From: Antarctobacter heliothermus
Lineage (GTDB): Bacteria > Pseudomonadota > Alphaproteobacteria > Rhodobacterales > Rhodobacteraceae
Direction of reading: 5' to 3'
Assembly: GCF_002237555.1 (NCBI RefSeq)
Contig: NZ_CP022540.1
Location: 1,496,501-1,560,500 of the forward strand
DNA length: 64,000 bases
Part shown: piece after piece, positions 8,883 through 17,278 of the stretch
How positions within the stretch are numbered: the stretch's first letter is position 1
How the letters are laid out: every line of letters starts with the position of its first letter
Notes under the pieces: model-generated
The model's input: only the letters and a program-made list of their open reading frames with translations
What the model was told of the DNA's origin: nothing
Databases searched by the model: none
Program-made: the position numbers and the translations under genes

Positions 8883-9524
8883 TTAGACCGGGGCAAAGAT
8901 CCCGGTCTTGCCGTCCAGTGTGTGCAACCCGCCCTCACCGATGTCGACCCATAGGCCATGCAGGCTGAGTCGGCCGGATTCGACCGCCTCTTTCACAAAG
9001 GGGAAGGTCATGAGGTTGCGCAGCGACACGGACACCGCCTCTTTTTCAAGCGCGTGCGGCATGTCAGCATGGCCTTTCACGGTCTCATAGCCGGGGCGCA
9101 GGATGTCCATCCAGCGGCCTACGAAAGAGGCGGTTTCCTCCAGTTCCGGCGCACGGCCTTCGCACATGTCCAGACAGCCCTGCACACCGCCGCAGTTGGA
9201 ATGGCCCAGCACAATCAGATGCGCCACCTTGAGCGCCATGACGGCATATTCCACCGCCGCCGAAGTGCCGTGATGCTGACCGTCGGGTTCATAAACCGGA
9301 ACAAGGTTGGCGATGTTACGGTGAATAAAGAACTCTCCCTGGTCCGCCCCAAAGATAGAGGTGACATGCACACGGGAATCGCAGCATGAAATCACCATGG
9401 CGCGCGGACGTTGACCTTCGGTCGCAAGGCGTTGATACCACGCGCTGTTTTCGGCATGGGTCGTTGCTTTCCAGCCGTGATAACGTTGCACGAGAAAGCC
9501 GGGCAGGGGGCGGGCGAATTCCAT
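8883..9524 (-). CDS. beta-class carbonic anhydrase
   Basis: A 213-aa beta-carbonic anhydrase interconverting CO2 and bicarbonate. Zinc ligands are visible as CCDSR (C47, with the D49/R51 dyad) and HSNCGG (H108, C111). GGAG precedes the ATG at the proper distance on the minus strand. No signal peptide is present, so it is cytoplasmic. The gene stands alone, with a 146-bp spacer to the next rightward gene. Confidence 0.93.
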   Translation of the reverse strand: MEFARPLPGFLVQRYHGWKATTHAENSAWYQRLATEGQRPRAMVISCCDSRVHVTSIFGADQGEFFIHRNIANLVPVYEPDGQHHGTSAAVEYAVMALKVAHLIVLGHSNCGGVQGCLDMCEGRAPELEETASFVGRWMDILRPGYETVKGHADMPHALEKEAVSVSLRNLMTFPFVKEAVESGRLSLHGLWVDIGEGGLHTLDGKTGIFAPV

Positions 9525-9670
9525 TTAGGTCTCCGGTCGTCGGTTCTGATTGCCTCAAGTACGACGAATACAGAGGAAATTCGAGCGAAAACACCGATCT
9601 GGGATAACCTTTTGGGAACCTGGTTTCGTCCATGTTGCCCCCGCGTGGGAGCACATGAATGGGGTGAAAC

Positions 9671-10051
9671 GTGAAACAGGTAACGTATCTGGCACCGGCG
9701 GAAAGTCCGGCGATGGACAGGGCGCAAATCGAAACGCTGCGTTCGGACCTTGGTCGGAGCGCAGCAGAGGGTGTGGTGTGTCGCGCGATGGAAGAATTGG
9801 CACAACGGATGTGTCAGTTGCAGACGCAGGCGCTGTCCGGTCCGCGTGAGGACATGCACAAGGGGTTGCGCGCACTGGCGGCGATTGCGGACCAGATCGG
9901 TCTGTGTTCGCTCAGCATGGTGGCGCATGACGTCGCGGCTTGCATCGAAATGGGCGATGCGGTGGCCGAGGCGGCCACATTGGCGCGACTGGCCCGCGTC
10001 GGGGAACGGTCGCTGACGGCGCTGTGGGATATCAATGAATTCACGGTCTGA
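9671..10051 (+). CDS. hypothetical helical protein, possibly HPt-like fold
   Basis: A 126-aa, almost wholly helical protein with GTG start (a later ATG at 9713 is possible). The segment KGLRALAAIADQIGLCSLSM...AACIEMGDAVAEA resembles the helix-turn-helix core of histidine phosphotransfer domains, but the histidine is not placed at the phospho-acceptor position (an Arg falls there when the Gly is aligned). It could be a pseudo-HPt partner, a different four-helix bundle, or unrelated. It precedes the aminopeptidase gene by 86 bp. Confidence 0.6.
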   Translation: MKQVTYLAPAESPAMDRAQIETLRSDLGRSAAEGVVCRAMEELAQRMCQLQTQALSGPREDMHKGLRALAAIADQIGLCSLSMVAHDVAACIEMGDAVAEAATLARLARVGERSLTALWDINEFTV

Positions 10052-10137
10052 CGGGGCGGCGCGGGCCGCGCGATGAAATCCGCTTGCGGCGCGGCGTGCA
10101 GGCAATACGGTAAGGGCACCCTGTCAATGGAGCCTAC

Positions 10138-11523
10138 ATGCCTGACCGTTTTGCCGCGTCCGACGCGCCCGCCCTTCCGCTGCACCTGATCGAAACGGGG
10201 TCTCTGGACACCTGGCTACAGGGTCAAGACGCGCGGGTGCGCGCCTGGGTCACGGCCAGCGGGTTCACCGGCGCGCTGAACACGGCGCTGATGGTGCCGG
10301 GGGCGGATGGCACCCCCGAGGCGGCGCTTGCAGGCTATGGGACGGCAGGCCAGCGTGCACGCCAGCGGTTTGCGCTGGCCGGCGCGCTGCCCGGTTTGGC
10401 ACCGGGGACGTACCATATCGCGTCGGGCCTGCCGTCCGACGCCGCCACGACCGAGGCGCTGGGCTGGCTGCTGGCAGGCTATCAGTTCACCCGCTACAGC
10501 GCCGGAACTGCTGTGCAAAAGACGCTGGTCGCCCCCGACGGTGTGGACGCCGCCCGGATCGAGGTTTTGGCCGCGGCCGAGGCATTGACCCGCGACCTGG
10601 TGAATACGCCCGCCTCTGACATGGGCCCCGAGGCGCTGGAGGCGGCAGCGCGCGATCTGGCCAACACGCACGGCGCGTCGATCGAGGTGATCACCGGCGA
10701 GGCGTTGCTGGAACAGAACTTTCCCATGATCCACGCGGTGGGCCGCGCCGCCGAACAGGCGCCGCGTCTGATCGACATGCGCTGGGGCGACACCGGGCCG
10801 ATGCTGACGCTGGTCGGCAAAGGGGTCTGTTTTGATACCGGCGGTCTAAACCTGAAGCCGAGTGCGTCGATGGGGATCATGAAAAAGGACATGGGCGGGG
10901 CGGCGAACACGCTGGGCCTTGCGCAGGCGATCATGGCGCTGGGCCTTCCGGTACGGCTGCGGTTGCTGATCCCGGCGGTGGAAAACAGCGTTGCGGGCAA
11001 CAGTTTCCGCCCCGGCGACATCCTGACCTCCCGCAAGGGGCTGACGGTTGAAATCAACAACACCGACGCGGAAGGGCGGTTGGTGCTGGCCGATGCGCTT
11101 GCCTACGCCGATGAGGAAACGCCCGATCTGATGATCTCGATGGCGACGTTGACGGGGGCCGCGCGGGTGGCGGTCGGGCCGGATCTGGCGCCGTTTTACA
11201 CAGATGCCGAGGATTTCGCCGCCGCCCTGTCGCAGGCGGCACCCGGCGCTGCCGACCCGGTCTGGCGGATGCCGTTCCATGATCCCTATGAGCCAATGAT
11301 TGAGCCGGGGATCGCCGATCTGGACAACGCGCCTGCGGGGGGCTTTGCCGGGTCGATCACGGCGGCGCTGTTCCTGCGGCGGTTCACCGGACAGGCGGCA
11401 CGCTATGCCCATTTTGACATCTATTCGTGGCAACCCAAGCCAGAGCCCGGCCGCTCCAAGGGCGGGTTGATGCAGGGTCCGCGCGCCATTCTGGGCGCGC
11501 TGCCGCAGGTGTTGGAGCTATGA
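10138..11523 (+). CDS. M17 leucyl aminopeptidase family protein
   Basis: A 461-aa two-zinc exopeptidase. The C-terminal catalytic domain shows KGVCFDTGGLNLKPS, the MKKDMGGAANTLG segment and the hallmark NTDAEGRLVLADAL. The N-terminal domain is variable. It removes N-terminal residues from peptides in the cytoplasm. GGAG lies upstream of the ATG. The stop codon overlaps the start of the next gene, an NlpC/P60 peptidase, so the two are translationally coupled and may act together on peptides, including cell-wall peptides after uptake (inference). Confidence 0.92.
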   Translation: MPDRFAASDAPALPLHLIETGSLDTWLQGQDARVRAWVTASGFTGALNTALMVPGADGTPEAALAGYGTAGQRARQRFALAGALPGLAPGTYHIASGLPSDAATTEALGWLLAGYQFTRYSAGTAVQKTLVAPDGVDAARIEVLAAAEALTRDLVNTPASDMGPEALEAAARDLANTHGASIEVITGEALLEQNFPMIHAVGRAAEQAPRLIDMRWGDTGPMLTLVGKGVCFDTGGLNLKPSASMGIMKKDMGGAANTLGLAQAIMALGLPVRLRLLIPAVENSVAGNSFRPGDILTSRKGLTVEINNTDAEGRLVLADALAYADEETPDLMISMATLTGAARVAVGPDLAPFYTDAEDFAAALSQAAPGAADPVWRMPFHDPYEPMIEPGIADLDNAPAGGFAGSITAALFLRRFTGQAARYAHFDIYSWQPKPEPGRSKGGLMQGPRAILGALPQVLEL

Positions 11524-12386
11524 TGGACCGTCGCCTGACCCCCTCCAATGGCCGGGTCGCGCATGTGTCGTTGCGCGGGCAGGTCGAAGCGGAATGCTTT
11601 GTCGAAGGAGAGCCTCACAGGGTGATACGCCCGGTCGCGGATCTGCTGGCAAAACCCGATGGCGGGCGCGACCGGCAATTGCTGCGCGGCGACGGTTTTC
11701 GCGTGTTGGATCTGCAGGGCGGCATGGCGTTCGGGTTTGCGCAACAAGACGGCTATACCGGCTGGATGGCAGCGGCTGACTTGATCGCCGCGCCGGTGGC
11801 CGTGGAAACGCATCGCGTCAATGCCGCGCACAGCTATGGAAAATCCACGCCGGGTCTCAAGGCGATGGGGCAGATCACGCCGCTGTCGCTGGGCACGCGA
11901 CTGACGGCTCTCGAAATCACGGACGGCTGGGCGCGTGTTGCCTGGTCACAAGATTCGGCCCCACAGGATTTGTATGTGCCCAGCCAGCATCTCGTTCCTA
12001 TCGACCGACTGGACAGCGATCCGGTCGCCGTGGCGGAACAGCTGCTCGGCACGCCCTATCTGTGGGGCGGCGACAGCAGCTTCGGGATCGATTGTTCCGG
12101 GCTGGTGCAAATTGCGCTGAACAGCTGCGGGCAAACCTGTCCGCGTGACAGCGACATGCAAGAGGCGCTGGGCACGGCGCTGCCCCCCGGCACGCCGCCG
12201 CAACGTGGCGATCTGATGTTCTGGAAAGGTCATGTGGCCTGGGTGTCGGACACGGATACCATACTGCACGCCAACGCGCATGCCATGGCAGTTGCCTATG
12301 AGCCGATCAATCAGGCCGTGGCCCGTATCGAATCGCAGGGCGACGGGCTTGTCATTCGCCACGCGCGCCTGTCTTCTTCTGTCTGA
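11523..12386 (+). CDS. NlpC/P60 family cysteine peptidase with SH3-like N-terminus
   Basis: A 287-aa protein. The first ~170 residues have the look of two SH3-like modules. The C-terminal NlpC/P60 domain shows LGTPYLWGGDSSFGIDCSGL (catalytic Cys), GHVAWV (His) and HANAHAM (third polar residue). Such enzymes cleave gamma-D-Glu-diaminopimelate bonds of peptidoglycan peptides. No signal peptide is seen, which, with the overlap to a cytoplasmic aminopeptidase gene, favours muropeptide recycling. ATGATGA gives two possible starts (11520, 11523); the second has better spacing from GGAG. The 3' end carries a reversed copy of the hairpin/AGAAGAAG element. Confidence 0.85.
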   Translation: MDRRLTPSNGRVAHVSLRGQVEAECFVEGEPHRVIRPVADLLAKPDGGRDRQLLRGDGFRVLDLQGGMAFGFAQQDGYTGWMAAADLIAAPVAVETHRVNAAHSYGKSTPGLKAMGQITPLSLGTRLTALEITDGWARVAWSQDSAPQDLYVPSQHLVPIDRLDSDPVAVAEQLLGTPYLWGGDSSFGIDCSGLVQIALNSCGQTCPRDSDMQEALGTALPPGTPPQRGDLMFWKGHVAWVSDTDTILHANAHAMAVAYEPINQAVARIESQGDGLVIRHARLSSSV

Positions 12387-12425
12387 AAATATCCCGGGGA
12401 GCGCGAGGGGCTGGCCCCTCGCTGT
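12371..12425 (-). repeat. copy C of the Roseobacter-type hairpin-CCCGGGATATTTT-AGAAGAAG element (reversed)
   Basis: Read on the minus strand: a GAGGGGC-tgg-type stem (GAGGGGCTGGCCCCTC), then CCCCGGGATATTTT, then CAGACAGAAGAAG. It overlaps the last codons of the NlpC/P60 gene and the spacer before speB. Same layout as elements at 55863 and 62275. Confidence 0.65.
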
Positions 12426-12447
12426 CCCGCACCATCAGGAGAAAACC

Positions 12448-13410
12448 TTGTCCGATCCGTTTTTCCATCCCGTTTCCGGCTTCGATCTGCCACGCTTTGC
12501 CGGTGTGCCGACCTTCATGCGTCTGCCCCATGTTCCGGCGGATCATCCCCGGTTCAAAGATGTGCAGGTGGGGCTGATCGGAGTGCCTTGGGACAGTGGG
12601 ACGACCAACCGCCCCGGCCCGCGCCACGGACCGCGCCAGTTGCGCGATGCCTCGACCATGATCCGCGCGCAGCATGCTTCCAGCGGGATGCGTCCGTTTG
12701 AGACGGTCAATTGTGCCGATCTGGGCGATGTCGGACCGAACCCGGCGGATATTCAGGACAGCATGGCGCGCATCACCGCGTTTTATGCGCAGGTTGTTGC
12801 GGCGGGCATCCGTCCGCTGACGGCGGGCGGCGATCACCTGACCTCACTCCCGGTGCTGCGGGCGCTGGCCAAGGATGGGCCGTTGGGGATGATCCACTTT
12901 GACAGCCACACCGACCTGTTCAACAGCTATTTTGGCGGCACGATGTACACCCACGGCACGCCTTTCCGCCGCGCGGTCGAAGAGGGGTTGCTGGACCCGA
13001 AGCGGGTGATCCAGATCGGCATTCGCGGCACGATGTACGACACAGAAGATCGCGATTTTGCCGCCGCCAATGGCATCCGCATCGTAACGATTGAGGAATT
13101 CTTTGAGCGCGGCATCGCGGATGTGATGCAAGAGGCGCGCGCCATCGTGGGCGCTGCGCCGACCTATGTCAGCTACGACATCGATTTCGTCGACCCGACT
13201 TTTGCCCCCGGCACCGGCACGCCGGAGGTGGGCGGACCGAACAGCTATCAGGCCTTGCAGGTATGCCGCGAATTGAACGGGTTGAACATTGTCGGCGCGG
13301 ATCTGGTCGAGGTCTCACCGCCCTTCGACCAAAGCGGCAACACCGCCTTCCTTGGCGTGTCGATCATGTTCGAGATGCTGTGCGCGATGTTGACCCCGAC
13401 CAAGGGCTGA
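12448..13410 (+). CDS. speB: agmatinase-type ureohydrolase
   Basis: A 320-aa member of the arginase/agmatinase family. Manganese-binding motifs are GGDHL, HFDSHTD and SYDIDFVDPTFAPGTGTP. It hydrolyses agmatine or a related guanidino compound (guanidinobutyrate, guanidinopropionate) to urea and an amine; the exact substrate cannot be read from the motifs, so the symbol is tentative. The start is TTG at 12448 with AGGAG five bases upstream; no in-frame ATG fits. The gene ends at a perfect hairpin shared with the convergent DUF2794 gene. Confidence 0.85.
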   Translation: MSDPFFHPVSGFDLPRFAGVPTFMRLPHVPADHPRFKDVQVGLIGVPWDSGTTNRPGPRHGPRQLRDASTMIRAQHASSGMRPFETVNCADLGDVGPNPADIQDSMARITAFYAQVVAAGIRPLTAGGDHLTSLPVLRALAKDGPLGMIHFDSHTDLFNSYFGGTMYTHGTPFRRAVEEGLLDPKRVIQIGIRGTMYDTEDRDFAAANGIRIVTIEEFFERGIADVMQEARAIVGAAPTYVSYDIDFVDPTFAPGTGTPEVGGPNSYQALQVCRELNGLNIVGADLVEVSPPFDQSGNTAFLGVSIMFEMLCAMLTPTKG

Positions 13411-13430
13411 CCCGGCGTTGAGCCGCTGGT

Positions 13431-13459
13431 GAGACGATCTTTCGATGAAAGATCGTCTC
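13431..13459. terminator. bidirectional hairpin between convergent speB-like and DUF2794 genes
   Basis: GAGACGATCTTTC (13431-13443), loop GAT, GAAAGATCGTCTC (13447-13459): a perfect 13-bp stem that ends at the stop codon of the leftward gene (13460-13462). Same architecture as the hairpin at 4977-5007. Confidence 0.8.
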
Positions 13460-13801
13460 TTACTTGACCGCGCGGATCAGTTTGCGTTCCAGCACACGCA
13501 GCACGGCGCGCAGGTCATGTCCGCGTTTCAGAACCTGACCCTCCATCCCGTAGATCGCGTATTCGCCCTGTTTGCTGCGCAGTTTCGGGCGTTTCTCAAT
13601 CCGGTACAGCGGGTTCTCGGCAGTGCGGCGAAAGATGGAAAACACCGCCACCTCGCGTAGTGACGAGATGCCGTAGTCGCGCCATTCACCGGCGGCGACC
13701 ATGCGTCCGTAAAGCGATAAGATCACGTTGAGCTCGGCCCGTTGAAAGGCAACCACTTCTGGCGCGGGCCCCTGTCCGGGGAAGGGTGTCAAGCTGTTCA
13801 T
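13460..13801 (-). CDS. DUF2794 family protein
   Basis: A 113-aa protein with the family's conserved blocks: AFQRAELNVILSLYGRMVAA, EWRDYGISSL, VAVFSIFRR, PLYRIEKRPKL, LKRGHDL. DUF2794 proteins are conserved in alphaproteobacteria and have no assigned function. No signal peptide or membrane helix. The ATG at 13801 follows a weak purine tract; an upstream extension of the frame looks non-coding and overlaps paaI on the other strand. Confidence 0.88.
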   Translation of the reverse strand: MNSLTPFPGQGPAPEVVAFQRAELNVILSLYGRMVAAGEWRDYGISSLREVAVFSIFRRTAENPLYRIEKRPKLRSKQGEYAIYGMEGQVLKRGHDLRAVLRVLERKLIRAVK

Positions 13802-13865
13802 GATGCCAGAGTTGCGCTCTTCGGCCCATAAATCAAGGGGGTAGAGACGGGGTTTCAATTTACTT

Positions 13866-13877
13866 GACCGTGCGGTC
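13866..13877 (+). promoter_or_regulatory. palindromic operator candidate upstream of paaI-paaK
   Basis: GACCG-TG-CGGTC is a perfect 5+5 palindrome with a 2-bp centre, 38 bp before the paaI start. The form resembles TetR-type phenylacetate-repressor sites, which also have short centres, but no regulator gene is in the window. Confidence 0.4.
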
Positions 13878-13915
13878 GGTTTTAGGCAGTGTCGCCGCAT
13901 CGAGGGAGGAGCACC

Positions 13916-14368
13916 ATGACACCGCAGGAACGCGCCACGCGCGCAGCCGAGGCCATGTGGGCCGACGACGCTGCAAGTCAGCAGATGGGTATGCGGATCG
14001 AAGAGATCGCGCCCGGTCGGGCCGTTCTGTCGATGGAGGTCCAGCCGCATCACCTGAACGGGCACAAGATCTGTCACGGCGGTTTCATCTTTACCCTTGC
14101 CGACAGCGCCTTTGCCTTTGCCTGCAACAGCTACAATCGCCTGACCGTCGCGCAGGAAAACCAGATCACCTTTCTGGCGCCCGGACAGCCCGGTGAACGG
14201 CTGACCGCGACGGCACAGGAACAGGCGCTGACCGGGCGGTCCGGCGTCTATGATGTGACCGTGACCGGCGGTGACGGGCGCAAGGTGGCGCTGATGCGGG
14301 GCCTGTCGCGCACGGTGAAGGGCCAGCTGTTTCCCGAAGACGATTTGACCCTGCAAGACGGCGCCTGA
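13916..14368 (+). CDS. paaI: hydroxyphenylacetyl-CoA thioesterase PaaI
   Basis: A 150-aa hot-dog thioesterase. HHLNGHKICHGGFIFTLADS holds the family motif with the HGG turn and the catalytic Asp (D63). It hydrolyses phenylacetyl-CoA derivatives that would otherwise trap CoA in phenylacetate catabolism. GGAGGAG lies directly upstream of the ATG. paaK follows 33 bp later on the same strand, supporting a two-gene unit. The ring-epoxidase genes paaABCDE are not in the window. Confidence 0.9.
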   Translation: MTPQERATRAAEAMWADDAASQQMGMRIEEIAPGRAVLSMEVQPHHLNGHKICHGGFIFTLADSAFAFACNSYNRLTVAQENQITFLAPGQPGERLTATAQEQALTGRSGVYDVTVTGGDGRKVALMRGLSRTVKGQLFPEDDLTLQDGA

Positions 14369-14401
14369 GGCGCCTGCCGTTCCCATCCCGGAGGAGACCA
14401 G

Positions 14402-15706
14402 ATGGAAGACTTGACCCCGTCCAAGGACAGCCTTGATGCGATTGAAATCGCTTCGCGCGATGAAATTTCGGCCTTGCAGCTGGATCGCCTGAAATGGTCG
14501 CTGCGCCACGCCTATGACAATGTCGCGCATTATCGCGACAGTTTTGACGCGGCGGGGGTACATCCGGACGACCTGACCTCATTGTCGGATCTGGCAAAGT
14601 TTCCGTTTGCGGTGAAATCCGATCTGCGGGCGACCTACCCGTTTGGCATGTTTGCCGTCCCGCGCGATCAGGTGCGGCGCATTCATGCCTCATCCGGGAC
14701 CACCGGGCAGCCGACGGTTGTGGGGTATACCGCCAATGATCTGGACAGTTGGGGCACGGTTGTCGCGCGGTCGCTGCGCGCGGCGGGGCTAAAGCCCGGC
14801 GATGTGCTGCACAACGCCTATGGGTACGGGCTGTTCACCGGCGGCATGGGCATCCATCTGGGTGCGGACAAGTTGGGTCTGGCCACGGTGCCGATTTCTG
14901 GCGGCATGACACAGCGTCAGGTGCGCCTGATCGAGGACTTCGGTGCCACCGGGATCACCGTCACGCCGTCCTATTCGCTGTCGATCATCGATGAATATGT
15001 GGCGCAGGGGCTGGACCCGCGCAAATCGCCACTCAAGGTCGGGATCTTCGGGGCAGAGCCGTGGACCAACGCCATGCGGCTGGAGATCGAAGACGCCTTT
15101 GATATGCATGCGGTCGATATCTACGGGTTGTCAGAGGTGATGGGGCCGGGTGTTGCCAGCGAATGCGTCGAGACCAAGGATGGCCTGCACATCTGGGAAG
15201 ACCATTTCTATCCCGAGATCATCGACCCAGAAACAGGTGAGGTGTTGCCGGATGGGGAGCTGGGCGAACTGGTCTTTACCTCGCTGACCAAAGAGGCGTT
15301 TCCGGTGATCCGTTACCGCACGCGCGACCTGACGCGGCTGTTGCCGGGGACGGCGCGGACAATGCGGCGGATGGAAAAGGTGACGGGCCGGTCGGATGAC
15401 ATGATCATCCTGCGCGGCGTCAACGTCTTCCCGACCCAGATCGAGGAACAGCTGATGACGGTGCGCGAACTGGCCCCGCATTTCCAGTTGGAGCTGAACC
15501 GGGTTGGTCACAAGGATGAGATGCGCGTCAAGGTTGAGACATTGCCGGACACGGTCGAACTGGGCGATCAGGCGGGCCGCGAACTGGCGGCGCGGGTCAA
15601 GCAGGTGGTCGGTGTGTCGGTCAAGGTGGACGTGGCCGCGCCGGGTGGCGTGGAACGCAGTCAAGGCAAGGCCGTGCGGATCGTCGACAACCGCCCAAAG
15701 GAATAA
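14402..15706 (+). CDS. paaK: phenylacetate-CoA ligase
   Basis: A 434-aa AMP-forming ligase, standard PaaK length, with the P-loop HASSGTTGQPTVV near residue 98, the central YGLSEVMGPGV motif and the adenylate-binding YRTRDLTRLL / TGRSDDMIILRGVNVFP region. It activates phenylacetate to phenylacetyl-CoA, the first step of aerobic phenylacetate degradation. GGAGGAG precedes the ATG. A GC-rich hairpin follows the stop. Confidence 0.95.
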   Translation: MEDLTPSKDSLDAIEIASRDEISALQLDRLKWSLRHAYDNVAHYRDSFDAAGVHPDDLTSLSDLAKFPFAVKSDLRATYPFGMFAVPRDQVRRIHASSGTTGQPTVVGYTANDLDSWGTVVARSLRAAGLKPGDVLHNAYGYGLFTGGMGIHLGADKLGLATVPISGGMTQRQVRLIEDFGATGITVTPSYSLSIIDEYVAQGLDPRKSPLKVGIFGAEPWTNAMRLEIEDAFDMHAVDIYGLSEVMGPGVASECVETKDGLHIWEDHFYPEIIDPETGEVLPDGELGELVFTSLTKEAFPVIRYRTRDLTRLLPGTARTMRRMEKVTGRSDDMIILRGVNVFPTQIEEQLMTVRELAPHFQLELNRVGHKDEMRVKVETLPDTVELGDQAGRELAARVKQVVGVSVKVDVAAPGGVERSQGKAVRIVDNRPKE

Positions 15707-15711
15707 GGGAT

Positions 15712-15736
15712 CGGCGCCCCGTCCTTCGGGGCGCCG
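15712..15736. terminator. hairpin between convergent paaK and DUF2330 genes
   Basis: CGGCGCCCCG (15712-15721) and CGGGGCGCCG (15727-15736) form a perfect 10-bp stem with a 5-nt loop in the 40-bp spacer. It can serve both genes. No T-run. Confidence 0.65.
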
Positions 15737-15746
15737 GACTTCCGGA

Positions 15747-17024
15747 TCAGCGATACTCTGACGGGACTGAGGCGCGGGCCTTTTCCAGCAAATCGGCCTC
15801 GTCCCAGCCGGTCAGGCGCGCCAGCGCGCGCGCCTCATCCAGCACGCGGGCCTTGGTGCGCAGGACATAGTCCTTGCCCGCCTCGCAGGTCATTTCACCG
15901 GTGTAGGGGTGGTTCATCACATAACGGCCCTGAAAGTTCTGCCGGTCTTCGGTGGCGCGAAAGAACACGTCTTCGGCCATCTGGTCGCCCTCATAGCGGG
16001 CGTGCAGCCGGGTGACATAGACGTTCTGGCCGGACAGCGGGCCGGTGCCGGTCTCTTCGGGCAGCCAGTCGACCCCCAGTTCCGCCAGTTGCGCATTGGT
16101 CAGCGGATCGGCGGCGCAGGGGTCACACCATGCCATGTCCCATGCGTATTCGACCACGATGCCGCCCTCATCCGGGGCGGCCTGCGCAAAGAGCGCGCGG
16201 TAGAACTCGCCAAATTCGTCTTCGACAAACAGCGGGACATCCATGTTGCTGGGCAGTTGGACGGGGACATAATTCGTCGGCACCACGCGGCCGGTGCGCG
16301 ACAGCATGAAGAACAGCGCATCCTGCGGACCGTCGGCGTTCAGCTTGCCCAGTTGGATCGGCAGCATGAAATCCTTGGAGGTGAATTCGATCTGAAGTGG
16401 TGGCAGTTCCTTGGTGTCGGCGGCCTCATGCCGTTCAAGGTTCACACCGGCGACAAAGAATTTCATCCCGCCATCGATGTACTGTTGCAGCGTCGCCTCT
16501 CCGCCATCGGGCATATTGTAGCCCTCTCCGGTCAGGAAGGTGACCAGACCGTCGGACTGCTCGGCCCCTAGGATCAGGATGTCATAGGTGCCGACCGCAT
16601 ATTCCGCTTCGATCGTGACACCCAGCGCACGGGCGCGCACGGCCAGCGGCGGCGCGGCCTCATTCACGACGGCGGTCATGGAGATCATTGGCCGCGGGAT
16701 GGGCGAGCAGGGGTCGCGGTCATGATATTCGACAAGGCGCGGTGCGGTGTAATCGTCCAGGTGCTGGACGGTCTCTGCCTCGACGGTGCGGATCTGGTCG
16801 CGCAGCAGCACACGGGGCGTGGGCACGATCAGGGCAAAATCCGAAGGTGCGCCACGATAGTCCGAGGACATGGTGATCACCGACCTGTCGCCGTCGCGGA
16901 CAAAGACAACCTTAGAGCTTTCGTTGAACAGCGATCCGTCTGCCTTGGCGACGTAAAAGCCGCAAAAGGCCTGCGCCGAGGCGGCAAGAGATGAGAGCAA
17001 TAGGGCAAGAAAAATGCGTGTCAT
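15747..17024 (-). CDS. secreted DUF2330 family protein
   Basis: A 425-aa protein with signal peptide (1-19, cut before FCGFYV). The mature N-terminus CGFYVAKADGSLFN, then KVVFVRDGDRSVITM, FALIVPTPRVL and YTAPRLVEYHDRDPC match the DUF2330 pattern. Paired cysteines (CDPCAADP, MTCEAGK) suggest disulfides in the periplasm. No known activity. The ATG at 17024 was chosen for the GGAG upstream and the signal peptide; five upstream codons are possible but lack support. Confidence 0.8.
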   Translation of the reverse strand: MTRIFLALLLSSLAASAQAFCGFYVAKADGSLFNESSKVVFVRDGDRSVITMSSDYRGAPSDFALIVPTPRVLLRDQIRTVEAETVQHLDDYTAPRLVEYHDRDPCSPIPRPMISMTAVVNEAAPPLAVRARALGVTIEAEYAVGTYDILILGAEQSDGLVTFLTGEGYNMPDGGEATLQQYIDGGMKFFVAGVNLERHEAADTKELPPLQIEFTSKDFMLPIQLGKLNADGPQDALFFMLSRTGRVVPTNYVPVQLPSNMDVPLFVEDEFGEFYRALFAQAAPDEGGIVVEYAWDMAWCDPCAADPLTNAQLAELGVDWLPEETGTGPLSGQNVYVTRLHARYEGDQMAEDVFFRATEDRQNFQGRYVMNHPYTGEMTCEAGKDYVLRTKARVLDEARALARLTGWDEADLLEKARASVPSEYR

Positions 17025-17154
17025 GAAGATCTCCGGCAAATGCTTGAGACGTCAGCCTAGCACAGGTGGCGCGTTCGATAAGGGATTCGCTGATGGTGCG
17101 CCGGGACGGGCGGTTTGTTTCCGATGCGCGTCGGGCGTGTGTTGCTGAGGGGGA

Positions 17155-17195
17155 AATCCGACGCAATGGCCGCTGAATCCGACGTGATTCCGACT
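17155..17195 (+). repeat. three short direct repeats upstream of the serC leader
   Basis: AATCCGACG occurs at 17155-17163 and 17176-17184, and ATTCCGACT at 17187-17195. They lie just before the leader hairpins and may be a regulator binding array or part of the promoter. Confidence 0.4.
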
Positions 17196-17197
17196 TG

Positions 17198-17268
17198 CCG
17201 CCGTGTGGGCGGTGGCGTAGATGCGTCCGTGGGACACCCCTCCCCAACGAGGGGCATCTATCTGGAAG
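17198..17268 (+). ncRNA. serC leader RNA candidate
   Basis: Upstream of serC there is a hairpin region (GCCGCC with GGCGGT, about 17198-17216), then a composite stem: TAGATGC (17218-17224) pairs with GCATCTA (17254-17260), enclosing CCCCT/AGGGG (17237-17241, 17250-17254). The last stem stops just before the GGAAGG ribosome binding site (17263-17268). A published serC motif sits upstream of serC-serA in alphaproteobacteria with its final stem at the RBS, which this fits in place and form. I could not test it against the covariance model. Confidence 0.55.
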
Positions 17269-17278
17269 GTTAGCAGAT

